32,497 nt of DNA from Marivirga sericea (GTDB taxonomy: Bacteria; Bacteroidota; Bacteroidia; Cytophagales; Cyclobacteriaceae). The translations under genes were made by a program, and so were the position numbers. The first letter of the stretch is position 1. Each line of letters begins with the position of its first letter. The notes under the pieces were generated by a model, which saw only the letters and a program-made list of their open reading frames with translations, ran no database searches and was not told the DNA's origin. Shown here one piece after another: positions 25,237 through 32,497 of the stretch. The DNA lies in NCBI RefSeq assembly GCF_900177665.1, contig NZ_FXAW01000013.1, positions 1-32,497 of the forward strand, given 5' to 3'.

Positions 25237-25445
25237 ACGATCCTATTTACGGATTACAATTCAAGCGTCTCAGGCTTCGTTTCAGAAAATAAACACTAAG
25301 TAAGCGAATTGATAAATTATATCCCTTGTAAAAGACTAGCTACCATATTGTCAGGTGACATTCAGCTTTCCTGCTAAAGCATTTATTATAAACAAAATCC
25401 TACTTCAGCTAATTTAACGTAATAGTAATACCATTTAACTCAGCT

Positions 25446-26585
25446 ATGCAAGCAAACTTCAAAAGGGCATGTGAATTCATTCATCAATACTACGATGAAA
25501 GCAAACAACATGAATCTAGTCAAAGAATTGAAGGGATCAAGAATGAAATCTCTACTTCAGGAACATACAAATTAACTGTAGACGAATTAGTGTATGGATG
25601 TAAATTAGCATGGAGAAATAGTAATAGATGTATTGGTAGGCTGTTCTGGAATAGCTTAAAAGTAAAGGATAAAAGAGAATTAGACTCAGAAACAGAAATA
25701 TTTGAAGCTATAAAAAGTCATATTAAATATGCCTTCAACGAAGGGAAAATACGCTCAGTAATTTCGGTATTTAATCATCAGGATGTCAAAATTTATAACC
25801 AACAATTAATTCGCTACGCGGGCTACAAATTGAAAGATGGCTCTACAAAAGGAGATCCAGAAATGCTTGATTTTACAAAATACTGTATAGACTTAGGATG
25901 GGAGCCCTCTTTCGGAGAATTTGATGTTTTACCTTTAGTTCTGCAACTGAAAAATAAAACTCCCAAAGTTTTTGAAATTCCCAAGGAAATAATACCTGAA
26001 GTAAACTTAGAACACCCTCATTTCTCCTGGTTTAAAGAATTACAATTGAAATGGTATTCCGTTCCCATCATATCAAATATGATTCTGGAAATTGGAGGAA
26101 TTCAATATCAGGCTGCGCCATTTAATGGCTGGTATATGTCAACAGAAATAGCATCCAGAAACCTGGCAGATAGATTTAGATATAATAAATTACCACTAAT
26201 TGCCGAGCATTTAGGGCTAAATACTACTAAAAATAGAAACCTATGGAAGGATCATGCGCTATTGGTGCTAAATGAAGCAGTTTTATATTCATTTGAAGAA
26301 GCAGGTGTGCAAATAGTTGATCACCATTCAGCATCAGAGCAATTTATGAAATTTGTAAAGTTAGAGCAGAAAAGCAAAAGGGAAGTAACAGCTGATTGGA
26401 GTTGGATTGTGCCGCCAATGTCAGCTGCAGCTTTGGAGGTTTTTCATCATCAATGGAATAATGAGGTTAAAAGTCCAAATTTCTTTTACCGGACACCGGT
26501 ATGGAATTCTAAAGATCCCGATACAAGACCCCATAGTAAGTGTCCTTTTCACATTAATTCTCTAAACTTTGGCGATGATTTGTAA
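25446..26585 (+). CDS. nos: Nitric oxide synthase oxygenase (bacterial NOS)
   Basis: 379 residues, the size of bacterial NOS enzymes that contain only the heme/pterin oxygenase domain. They oxidise L-arginine to citrulline and nitric oxide using electrons from separate reductases. The heme thiolate is Cys62 in WRNSNRCIGR, the signature shared with animal NOS. PFNGWYMSTEIASRNL contains Glu234, which holds the arginine guanidinium. DWSWIVPPMSAAALEVFHHQW is the tetrahydrobiopterin/dimer region, and NFFYRTPVW carries the Tyr that contacts a heme propionate. No catalytic residue appears to be missing. No fused or adjacent flavin reductase is present. The gene stands alone after the menB terminator and converges on a broken regulator gene. 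I found no convincing promoter in its 5' gap. Confidence 0.95.
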   Translation: MQANFKRACEFIHQYYDESKQHESSQRIEGIKNEISTSGTYKLTVDELVYGCKLAWRNSNRCIGRLFWNSLKVKDKRELDSETEIFEAIKSHIKYAFNEGKIRSVISVFNHQDVKIYNQQLIRYAGYKLKDGSTKGDPEMLDFTKYCIDLGWEPSFGEFDVLPLVLQLKNKTPKVFEIPKEIIPEVNLEHPHFSWFKELQLKWYSVPIISNMILEIGGIQYQAAPFNGWYMSTEIASRNLADRFRYNKLPLIAEHLGLNTTKNRNLWKDHALLVLNEAVLYSFEEAGVQIVDHHSASEQFMKFVKLEQKSKREVTADWSWIVPPMSAAALEVFHHQWNNEVKSPNFFYRTPVWNSKDPDTRPHSKCPFHINSLNFGDDL

Positions 26586-26614
26586 TAATATATATCTCGC
26601 TTGCATGAAAATGG

Positions 26615-26916
26615 CTATCGACCACTAACAATCTTTTCAATTGCATCGTTATGTCTTTTGAATGAACTTATTCCCATTTCAATGGCCTAATAACTAGAGC
26701 CGAGCTTTCTATTGACAAAAGCCTTATTAAATCAATATAATTCTTTTTTTCCAAATTCTTTAAATGGCTACCTAAACTCCAATCTGTAAAACCTTGCAAA
26801 ACTTTTAGTGAAATATAATCTAATTGATTATTTACTAAGAAAGCAAACATAATTCTCAGCCGCAAATTATTTTCAAATGCCTGATTCAGTTTTTTCAATT
26901 TTCCTTCACGACACAT
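26615..26916 (-). pseudogene. Winged-helix transcriptional regulator, broken by frameshift and stop
   Basis: The intact frame from 26916 encodes LKKLNQAFENNLRLRIMFAF and then FTDWSLGSHLKNLEKKNYIDL. This is the helix-turn-helix half of a ~100-residue winged-helix (HTH_34/MarR-like) regulator common in Bacteroidota. After YID the expected wing is missing from this frame but appears in another frame as NKAFVNRKLGSSY, which fits a 1-nt deletion near 26727-26733. The same frame then hits a TAG at 26687-26689 and continues AIEMGISSFKRHNDAIEKIV to a stop at 26615, the expected C-terminal helix. So there are two independent lesions, and the open frame as it stands (ending 26668) would give 82 residues without a proper wing. 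The start overlaps the end of the membrane-protein gene by 11 bp. One lesion could be a sequencing error; two are harder to explain that way. Confidence 0.75.
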
Positions 26917-27523
26917 ACTTCAAACGCATTACAAGACCATATACTATATGTACGAGACCGAAGCCCACAGCCCAAAAAATCAATCCATAGCTGATGAAAT
27001 ACAAACCACTCAATCCTAAAATAATTTCTATTATTCCTAAACTTCGAATATCATCCAATGTGTAATTGCTTGCATTAACTAATGCTAATCCATAAAAAAT
27101 CAAGGTCAGTGGTGCTACTACACCTATAAACCCATTGAAAATCAAAATAATACACAGCAACCCTCCAGTAAATAATGGAATCGATAAATTTATCAATACT
27201 CTTTTAGCATGTTTATTTAAAAGGTGCTGTCCTTTCTTTTTACGTGTTTGATGAGTCAATATAATTACTGAACCAACCGATAAAACAAGCGTAATCAAAG
27301 CTAGTAAGAATATATCTCGAATCGACTCAGGAGACAAATAGACCATATTAAAACTGTAATAATCATCATAAAGATAGATGTAATGATATGCTAAAAATGC
27401 AGAAACTAAGGCTATGATGCCCGCCACTACCCCTGAAATACCACTGAGAGAAATAAACCGACCAGAGCGATTCATCATTTCTCTTATTTCTTTAATGTCT
27501 TGAATATATTTTTGCTGGTTCAT
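26906..27523 (-). CDS. Six-helix membrane protein, partner of the winged-helix regulator
   Basis: 205 residues from the ATG at 27523. Longer starts (to 27571) are unlikely because a good promoter overlaps them at 27541-27572. The N-terminus MNQQKYIQDIKEIREMMNRS is charged and helical, then ~6 hydrophobic helices follow (SLSGISGVVAGIIALVSAFL, DIFLLALITLVLSVGSVIIL, LSIPLFTGGLLCIILIF, GVVAPLTLIFYGLAL, LGIIEIILGLSGLYFISYGL, FWAVGFGLVHIVYGLVM). I recall proteins like this encoded next to small winged-helix regulators in many Bacteroidota, but no function is known to me. The regulator gene starts within its last codons, so the two were one operon. Here the partner regulator is broken while this gene looks intact. 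Confidence 0.78.
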   Translation of the reverse strand: MNQQKYIQDIKEIREMMNRSGRFISLSGISGVVAGIIALVSAFLAYHYIYLYDDYYSFNMVYLSPESIRDIFLLALITLVLSVGSVIILTHQTRKKKGQHLLNKHAKRVLINLSIPLFTGGLLCIILIFNGFIGVVAPLTLIFYGLALVNASNYTLDDIRSLGIIEIILGLSGLYFISYGLIFWAVGFGLVHIVYGLVMRLKYVS

Positions 27524-27540
27524 AAAAGCACTTTGTAGAG

Positions 27541-27572
27541 CAAAGCTACAAGCTAATAAAGTCCTCAGCAAA
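27541..27572 (-). promoter_or_regulatory. Bacteroidota-type promoter of the membrane-protein/regulator operon
   Basis: On the - strand, TTTG (27572-27569), 20 bp, then TAGCTTTG (27548-27541), an exact match to TAnnTTTG. The spacing is identical to the heme-operon promoter. The predicted start is near 27536, about 14 bp before the ATG at 27523, which decides the start of that gene. Confidence 0.68.
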
Positions 27573-27602
27573 ACCTGTCATAAAAAACTTTACTTAAAGG
27601 AC

Positions 27603-28160
27603 TTAATTATCTTTAAAATCTTGCCACCATTCTCTTCGGGCCTCTCTCCTCTCTTCCCTTCTCTCCCTCTTTGCTTTTCGCTTTTTCCGTCTCTCTTTAT
27701 CTTTTACCCTTTTCTCCTTCGTTTCCCTAGTTATAACATAATGGACCGATACAGATGCCGGAAATTCAAACCAGTCTTCATGACTAAGATGATAAGCAGG
27801 TTTCACATCAGCTCCTATAACCAATGGCAGCGCTGGTATCTTCCACTCCACCCCTGCTATCAAATCATATCCATAGGTCCTTCCATATTCCTTAAGACCT
27901 CCTACATGCATTCCGGCACCAAAGAAAATATTAAAGCCCTCTCCGGTGATCGGCAGGTGGTATTTTGGAATCACAGAAAATTGAAATGAGTTCGATTCTA
28001 AATCAGTCATCGCTTCAGCACTAAAACGCGGCAAAATTCTTTGTTTTACACTCAGGCCAAATCTAGCATCTCCGATTCTAGGACCAGCGGCTGTACCATA
28101 TTTCTGCGCTGATGCTGAGAAGCTAACAATTATAAAAAAAAATAATAATCTCACGTTCAT
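27603..28160 (-). CDS. Outer-membrane-type protein with strongly charged C-terminal tail
   Basis: 185 residues from the ATG at 28160, which begins a clear signal peptide (NVRLLFFFIIVSFSASAQ, ~19 residues). An upstream in-frame ATG would add 16 residues before it. The mature part (~20-142) has alternating strands like a small outer-membrane barrel (GPRIGDARFGLSVKQRIL, FQFSVIPKYHLPI, FNIFFGAGMHVGG, YDLIAGVEWKIPAL, VIGADVKPAYHL, PASVSVHYVIT). About 42 C-terminal residues are almost only Lys, Arg and Glu (ETKEKRVKDKERRKKRKAKR and so on), ending EWWQDFKDN. The function is unknown. It sits between the adhesin terminator and the membrane-protein promoter, so it is probably monocistronic. The tail is encoded by a purine-rich tract. 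Confidence 0.75.
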   Translation of the reverse strand: MNVRLLFFFIIVSFSASAQKYGTAAGPRIGDARFGLSVKQRILPRFSAEAMTDLESNSFQFSVIPKYHLPITGEGFNIFFGAGMHVGGLKEYGRTYGYDLIAGVEWKIPALPLVIGADVKPAYHLSHEDWFEFPASVSVHYVITRETKEKRVKDKERRKKRKAKRERREERREARREWWQDFKDN

Positions 28161-28194
28161 GGATGCAAAACGAAGAGATATAAGACTTAGTATT

Positions 28195-28224
28195 AAAAAA
28201 AATGCCAACTCTATTCGAGTTGGC
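28195..28224 (-). terminator. Intrinsic terminator of the giant adhesin gene
   Basis: On the - strand, GCCAACTC-GAATA-GAGTTGGC (28224-28204, perfect 8-bp stem with 5-nt loop) is followed by ATTTTTTTT (to 28195). It lies 25 bp after the adhesin stop and about 35 bp before the start of the next gene on the same strand, so it separates the two transcripts. Confidence 0.88.
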
Positions 28225-28249
28225 TTTAATTAAATCAATTCAATTAAGA

Positions 28250-31200
28250 TTAGCGTCTGCCTCTAATAATTTCTACCCATCCGTTCTGAACATTACCATC
28301 TACCGTCAATTGATAGAAATAAACTCCATCGGGGCTATCTCCACCGTCCCAAAGATTACTGGAACGGTAATTACTATCTCTGAAGACTATGGTACCCGTT
28401 CTATTAGTTACAATCAATTCGGCACCATCATCAGGTAGATTTAATATTCTAAAAACGTCATTTTTACCATCATTATTAGGGGTGAACACATTTGGAATAA
28501 ATGGACTCCTATCAAAGTCTACTGTGATATCTGAGGACCCTTCACCATCAAATACTAATCTGTTACCATCTGTACCACATCCGAAAGAATCGTAATATTC
28601 AATCTCATATATCCCAGGTAAAAGATTCTCAAAAGTGATCACTTGATCTGAGCCGAAATCAATTGCCTCTGTCGGCAGCACATAGTCAGAACTATTGTTT
28701 CCTCCTAACGGAGTCAATAAGAATATTTGAGCTGAGTATCCATTAGCACCTGAGGTAGGCTCCACTAACCTAATACTAATTGAACCATTTGATCTATCGG
28801 GTCTCGTTGTAGGCATTGGATTCATGTCGCCCCTTTCTCTGTCCACTCCCGGAGGTAAATTTGGTTCCGGTACTAATTCAACATTTAACTGCGCCACTGG
28901 GGCATCAATAAAGATACTTGCATTCTCGGATTCAATTAAACTACTGCAATTATCGGGTTGCTGGCTAAGCTTAATTATATAATCCCCTCTAGCAATTAAT
29001 CCATAAATACTTTGATCAATCAAGAATCGACCACTTTCCGGAAGAGCATTTAAAGTAAAGGTTTCTGTAGGATCAATATCATTCCCCTCATATACCTCAA
29101 TATTTAATGGAATTGTTTCATCTGCCACAATATTGAACAATTCAATGGAACCAGACTCTTGGAAACAAGCCACATCGCTAGATTCAATTTCAAAAGTCGG
29201 AATAATAGCACCACCATTTATCGTAACGAAATTATCAGCAGAGCATGCTTGATCATCATCTATAGCTCTTACAGTCCATCTATATCGAGCCCCTTTTTCA
29301 AAAGGAATATTATTGTCAAGATCAAATTGAGATATTATAAATTCTCTAGTTCCATTTGTATTGATATCTAGTACATATTCTGAAGTAATGGTGTCGTTCA
29401 CTTTATTCAGAATCAAATTATAGGGACCAGGAACGTTGTCAATTGTAGCCTGATCAATCAATACTGAAATACCTTCTGGGTCATCAACACAATTGTTATT
29501 TGGGCTTAGTTCAATAACCTCTGCTCTAATTTCGTTTGGAGAAACGATCGATCTTATATTAAAGGATTCTGAACACCCATTATCATCTGTAATAGTTAAT
29601 TGATTAACATTTCTAGCTAAACCAGTGATGTTTCTATTTGCATCAAGTTCTACTAGATCACCATCAATAGTATAGATATATGGCGCTACACCACCAATCA
29701 CTTCTGGAACATTAATTTCTCCAATTTCCTCAGCTACCGTGCAGCTTGCTTGAGTGATTAGTGTAATTCTACCATTTCCAGCAAATTCAATTGGTTGACT
29801 TAAAAATTCAATACCCACCTGAACAGACAACTCACATTGAGACGAACCTGGCTGGTCACTCACTAAAATAGTTTGTCTAGCTGGTAATTCAGTGATTGGT
29901 TCCCCGGAAATGAATTCAGTCCAAAGTGATCCATCTAAAGAATAGAATCCACTACCTATTCCATCTAATTGAATTGTGACTGAACCTGTATTTTCTCCAA
30001 AGCATACAATATCTGTTTTATCTGTCACTGTGGCCGAGAAACCTCCAGACCTCTCAATATTGAAGTTTCTACTATTAGGCTCACAAAGCCCAGGATTATC
30101 CACGTTTGTAACAACTAATTCAAACAGCCCTAAAGTATCTAGTTCCGTTGTCCAAGCTCCTGAATCGGTAGTAATCGAATCCACTAGTATCCCTGCAGTA
30201 TCAAGAATCTGATAGAAATAGTCGCCTTCTAATTCAAAGTTTACTAAAATCTGAGCTCTAGTTGTATTGCAGCTCGGTTCTACAACAGTTACATCTAAAG
30301 CACTGTTGGACACCTGCGTTGGTTCATTAATAATTATGTTTTTGACAGTGTCCACTTGACATCCTCCGGAATTATTAAATGCAATACCATACGATGCAGG
30401 TGCTAAATCTATAAATAAACCTGTTGTGTTAGTCTCAATGGCATTATTAAGTGAATCTAATAATACAAAGTCGAAGGTACCATCAATGGTAACTTGAATT
30501 TGTCCCACAGGATTATCGCATGTTGCATCTGAAGTATTTACTAAAGGTAAAATCGATTGCTTTTGACCTATAAGTACCGGAGTTCTATCCTCACAATCAT
30601 TGACTAAATCTCTCAATATCACTTCATAGCTACCTGGTAAAAAGTCTGCATCAACTTCTAACAAGTTTCCACTTCCAGGATTAGTAGCGGTTACGAAGAT
30701 ACTATCAGTAGCTGATGATTTCACTGTCACTTCCAAGGTGCTTGCATTGCTTACATTCTGAAGGAATAGGAAAATCTTACCGTCTTGAATTCCTTGACAT
30801 GTTGCATCCTCGGTTATAGTAGAAAACTTGGTGTCAGCACATTCGAAATTTAAAAATTCAACTATTACATCCTCTGAATCAGTACAAGAAGGAATACTTG
30901 GGTCTGTTACTGTATAAGTAAAAGTATAACTGCCAGAGGCTACTGATGTAAAATCAGCATCATTACCAGTAATCACAGCACCACTAACATCAGTATCTGT
31001 CCAAGTTCCTCCGCCATCTTGACTACCATCTAATAATGTTGATAAATCAAATGGATTATTTACAAGGTTTACTTGTCCAGGTGTTCCAATATAGTTTCCA
31101 GCCGTAGGAGGAGTAGGTTCGGTAATTGTAAATGTATTACTCACTACTGTACAACCAGCATCTTCAATAGTTAACTGATAATCACCAGCTAAGCCCAAGC

Positions 31201-32497
31201 TAGTCAGGTCTTCAGTCCCTGGATCCGTAAAACCTGTTGGGCCAGTCCAGCTAAATGTTGTTGGGCCTGTATATGCTCCAGTAATCACTACATCGATAGC
31301 ACCTTCTGAACCACCACAAGTCTGTATGTTTGTAATATTCGTTTCAGTAGTAGCATTATCAATATCAAATGAAGCATCTTCATTTAAAACCTGAGTTAAA
31401 ACAACTTCACAATTAGTGGTAATATCAGTGACAGTAATTGTGTAGCTACTTTGAGATAATCCTGTAATTGTATATGTAGCAGTTCCTGATGCTACTAAGT
31501 CAGGTGTACCTCCATCAACACTTACTTCATAATCATTCCCGACATCAGCAACATTGATTTCAATTTCACCATCAGATGATCCACAATTAGGTTCTGTAAT
31601 TGTGTTAATAGTAGCAGCAATTTCATCTACTGGATCAATTGTAAAAGCACTATCTAAAACACAAGGACCCTCTTCGATAAAAGCTATATAATCGCCAGGA
31701 GCCAGTGAATTGAAGTTATATATTGTGGGAGATGCTGCAGCTATTGTTAATCTTGAGCCAGCAATTTCATTTCCTCCTAAATCTTCAATGTAGAAAACTC
31801 CTTCAATAGCAAGACCTGAGACTTCGATTTGCAGACTTCCATCAGAACCCCCGCATGTTAATTGCGGACTGCCAGATAAATCATCTATACTGAATGGTAC
31901 TGGATCATCTACTGTATAGGTATCAGTAAATGTACAACCCGTATTGTCGGAAGTTACAGTCAAAATATAATCACCTGCTTCTAAACCTACAATATCACCA
32001 TCCGTGGCTGAAGTAATAATATTAGTATATCCGTTTGGACCAGACCAATCAAATGTAAATGTATCACCTGCAAAAGTGCTTACAGCAGTAACCTCTAAAG
32101 AACCATCAGTATTTCCACAACCTGAAGTAGGATTATTAGCGTCTAATGAAACAGAAAGTGTGTTTATATTTACAGTTACTACTTCGCTTGCAGGAGATGT
32201 ACAAACCGCTGTACTTGGCACCTCATAAGTAAAATCATAGCTACCAGCTGGAACTCCTGTAAAATTAGCTGAATTTCCTGTAATAACAGCTCCGCTTAAA
32301 TCAGTATCTGTCCATGTTCCATTGATATCTTGAGTACCATTTAATAAAGTTGTCAAATCAAACACATCAGTTTGACAAATCTCTGCTGGTGTACCTAAAT
32401 AATTCCCTGCATCTGGAGCTTCTTCCACTGTGATGGTTAACGCTGACTGATCTAATGGACAGTTCGCTGTTGCCGGTACTTCATACTGATAAACGTA
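28250..32497 (-). CDS. Giant SprB-like repeat adhesin with T9SS type-B sorting domain (5' end outside the window)
   Basis: The frame is open through the right edge of the window (1415 codons here, starting YVYQYEVPATANCPLDQSAL), so the N-terminus and signal peptide are missing. The GTG at 32428 is internal. The protein is a string of Ig-like/SprB-type modules of ~80-100 residues with recurring patterns: CGGSDGSLQIEVSG, GLSQSSYTITVTD, GLEAGDYILTVTSDNTGCTF, WSGPNGYTN/WTGPTGFTD, and WTDTDLSGAVITGN (two copies). Paired cysteines recur in each module. The last ~85 residues are the gliding-motility-associated C-terminal domain: PFIPNVFTPNNDGKNDVFRI, TGTIVFRDSNYRSSNLWDGG, DGVYFYQLTVDG and GWVEIIRG. 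The family is exported by the type IX system and acts at the surface, for example in gliding or adhesion. No PorP/SprF-like partner gene is adjacent downstream. Confidence 0.9.
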   Translation of the reverse strand, partial: YVYQYEVPATANCPLDQSALTITVEEAPDAGNYLGTPAEICQTDVFDLTTLLNGTQDINGTWTDTDLSGAVITGNSANFTGVPAGSYDFTYEVPSTAVCTSPASEVVTVNINTLSVSLDANNPTSGCGNTDGSLEVTAVSTFAGDTFTFDWSGPNGYTNIITSATDGDIVGLEAGDYILTVTSDNTGCTFTDTYTVDDPVPFSIDDLSGSPQLTCGGSDGSLQIEVSGLAIEGVFYIEDLGGNEIAGSRLTIAAASPTIYNFNSLAPGDYIAFIEEGPCVLDSAFTIDPVDEIAATINTITEPNCGSSDGEIEINVADVGNDYEVSVDGGTPDLVASGTATYTITGLSQSSYTITVTDITTNCEVVLTQVLNEDASFDIDNATTETNITNIQTCGGSEGAIDVVITGAYTGPTTFSWTGPTGFTDPGTEDLTSLGLAGDYQLTIEDAGCTVVSNTFTITEPTPPTAGNYIGTPGQVNLVNNPFDLSTLLDGSQDGGGTWTDTDVSGAVITGNDADFTSVASGSYTFTYTVTDPSIPSCTDSEDVIVEFLNFECADTKFSTITEDATCQGIQDGKIFLFLQNVSNASTLEVTVKSSATDSIFVTATNPGSGNLLEVDADFLPGSYEVILRDLVNDCEDRTPVLIGQKQSILPLVNTSDATCDNPVGQIQVTIDGTFDFVLLDSLNNAIETNTTGLFIDLAPASYGIAFNNSGGCQVDTVKNIIINEPTQVSNSALDVTVVEPSCNTTRAQILVNFELEGDYFYQILDTAGILVDSITTDSGAWTTELDTLGLFELVVTNVDNPGLCEPNSRNFNIERSGGFSATVTDKTDIVCFGENTGSVTIQLDGIGSGFYSLDGSLWTEFISGEPITELPARQTILVSDQPGSSQCELSVQVGIEFLSQPIEFAGNGRITLITQASCTVAEEIGEINVPEVIGGVAPYIYTIDGDLVELDANRNITGLARNVNQLTITDDNGCSESFNIRSIVSPNEIRAEVIELSPNNNCVDDPEGISVLIDQATIDNVPGPYNLILNKVNDTITSEYVLDINTNGTREFIISQFDLDNNIPFEKGARYRWTVRAIDDDQACSADNFVTINGGAIIPTFEIESSDVACFQESGSIELFNIVADETIPLNIEVYEGNDIDPTETFTLNALPESGRFLIDQSIYGLIARGDYIIKLSQQPDNCSSLIESENASIFIDAPVAQLNVELVPEPNLPPGVDRERGDMNPMPTTRPDRSNGSISIRLVEPTSGANGYSAQIFLLTPLGGNNSSDYVLPTEAIDFGSDQVITFENLLPGIYEIEYYDSFGCGTDGNRLVFDGEGSSDITVDFDRSPFIPNVFTPNNDGKNDVFRILNLPDDGAELIVTNRTGTIVFRDSNYRSSNLWDGGDSPDGVYFYQLTVDGNVQNGWVEIIRGRR
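30907..32359 (-). repeat. Duplicated ~140-bp module within the adhesin gene
   Basis: The segments ~30907-31048 and ~32221-32359 encode nearly the same peptide (DLSTLLDGSQDGGGTWTDTD and DLTTLLNGTQDINGTWTDTD, both followed by [VL]SGAVITGN and GSY-F-FTY). They stay similar at DNA level, for example a shared ATCAGTATCTGTCCA. The copies are ~1.3 kb apart. The window edge (32470-32497) begins a third copy's end (YVYQYEVP). Confidence 0.7.

Noticed and set aside
25237-25445. Riboswitch or small RNA in the gap before the NOS gene
   Set aside because: I could not find a conserved motif, strong hairpin or promoter; only AT-rich sequence without clear structure.
27571-27600. TCCTTTAAGTAAAGTTTTTT on the - strand as a terminator between the charged-tail gene and the membrane-protein gene
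   Set aside because: The stem is only about 4 bp despite the T-run; too weak to call.
27621-27989. 122-codon + strand frame opposite the charged-tail protein
   Set aside because: It is the pyrimidine-rich antisense of the Lys/Arg/Glu tail (Pro/Ser/Leu/Phe-rich product) and has no support as a gene.
32426-32428. GTG as the start of the giant adhesin
   Set aside because: The same frame stays open to the window end, with repeat-like sequence and no signal peptide at the GTG.

Overview
The window looks like chromosome from a free-living, probably marine, gliding member of the Bacteroidota, most likely order Cytophagales (Marivirga-like; genus is a guess). The evidence is AT-rich DNA, two cargo proteins with the gliding-motility/type IX secretion type-B C-terminal domain, Bacteroidota-type promoters (TTTG, 20 bp, TAnnTTTG), a TonB receptor with an HmuY lipoprotein, and menaquinone genes. 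I see no tRNA, rRNA, CRISPR array, insertion sequence or phage gene.

Layout. 1-588: the 3' end of a secreted cargo gene. 627-10506 (+): a tightly packed, mostly overlapping surface-glycan operon: YfhO-type membrane protein, GT-B glycosyltransferase, surface-carbohydrate protein, hexapeptide acyltransferase, SpsF-like cytidylyltransferase, SpsE/NeuB-like nonulosonate synthase, zinc-ribbon methyltransferase, and a GT2 enzyme fused to a degenerate CMP-sugar-synthetase-like domain. It meets an alanine/glycine:cation symporter (-) tail to tail. 11999-13600: a secreted caspase-fold peptidase. 13818-18846 (+): a likely heme-acquisition operon (TonB receptor, HmuY-like lipoprotein, DoxX-like membrane protein, DUF6607-like protein), behind a promoter enclosed by a 15-bp inverted repeat and ending in a strong bidirectional hairpin. 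18907-20828 (-): DUF2490-like protein, exported beta-carbonic anhydrase, small secreted protein.

20942-25151 (+): an unknown protein, a DUF3108-like protein, menD and menB, with a clear terminator. 25446-26585 (+): a stand-alone nitric oxide synthase oxygenase. 26615-28160 (-): a winged-helix regulator broken by a frameshift and a stop codon, its membrane-protein partner with its own promoter, and an outer-membrane-type protein with a very charged tail. 28250-32497 (-): the 3' 4.2 kb of a giant repeat-containing adhesin ending in a type-B sorting domain, followed by an intrinsic terminator.

The glycan operon probably makes a surface polysaccharide containing a nonulosonic (sialic-acid-like) sugar. 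The receptor operon probably takes up heme or iron. Most remaining genes are housekeeping or envelope functions. The items most worth a second look are the GT2/cytidylyltransferase-like fusion, the dyad over the heme-operon promoter, the decaying regulator beside an intact partner, the secreted caspase and the stand-alone NOS. I see no convincing wholly new multi-gene system.
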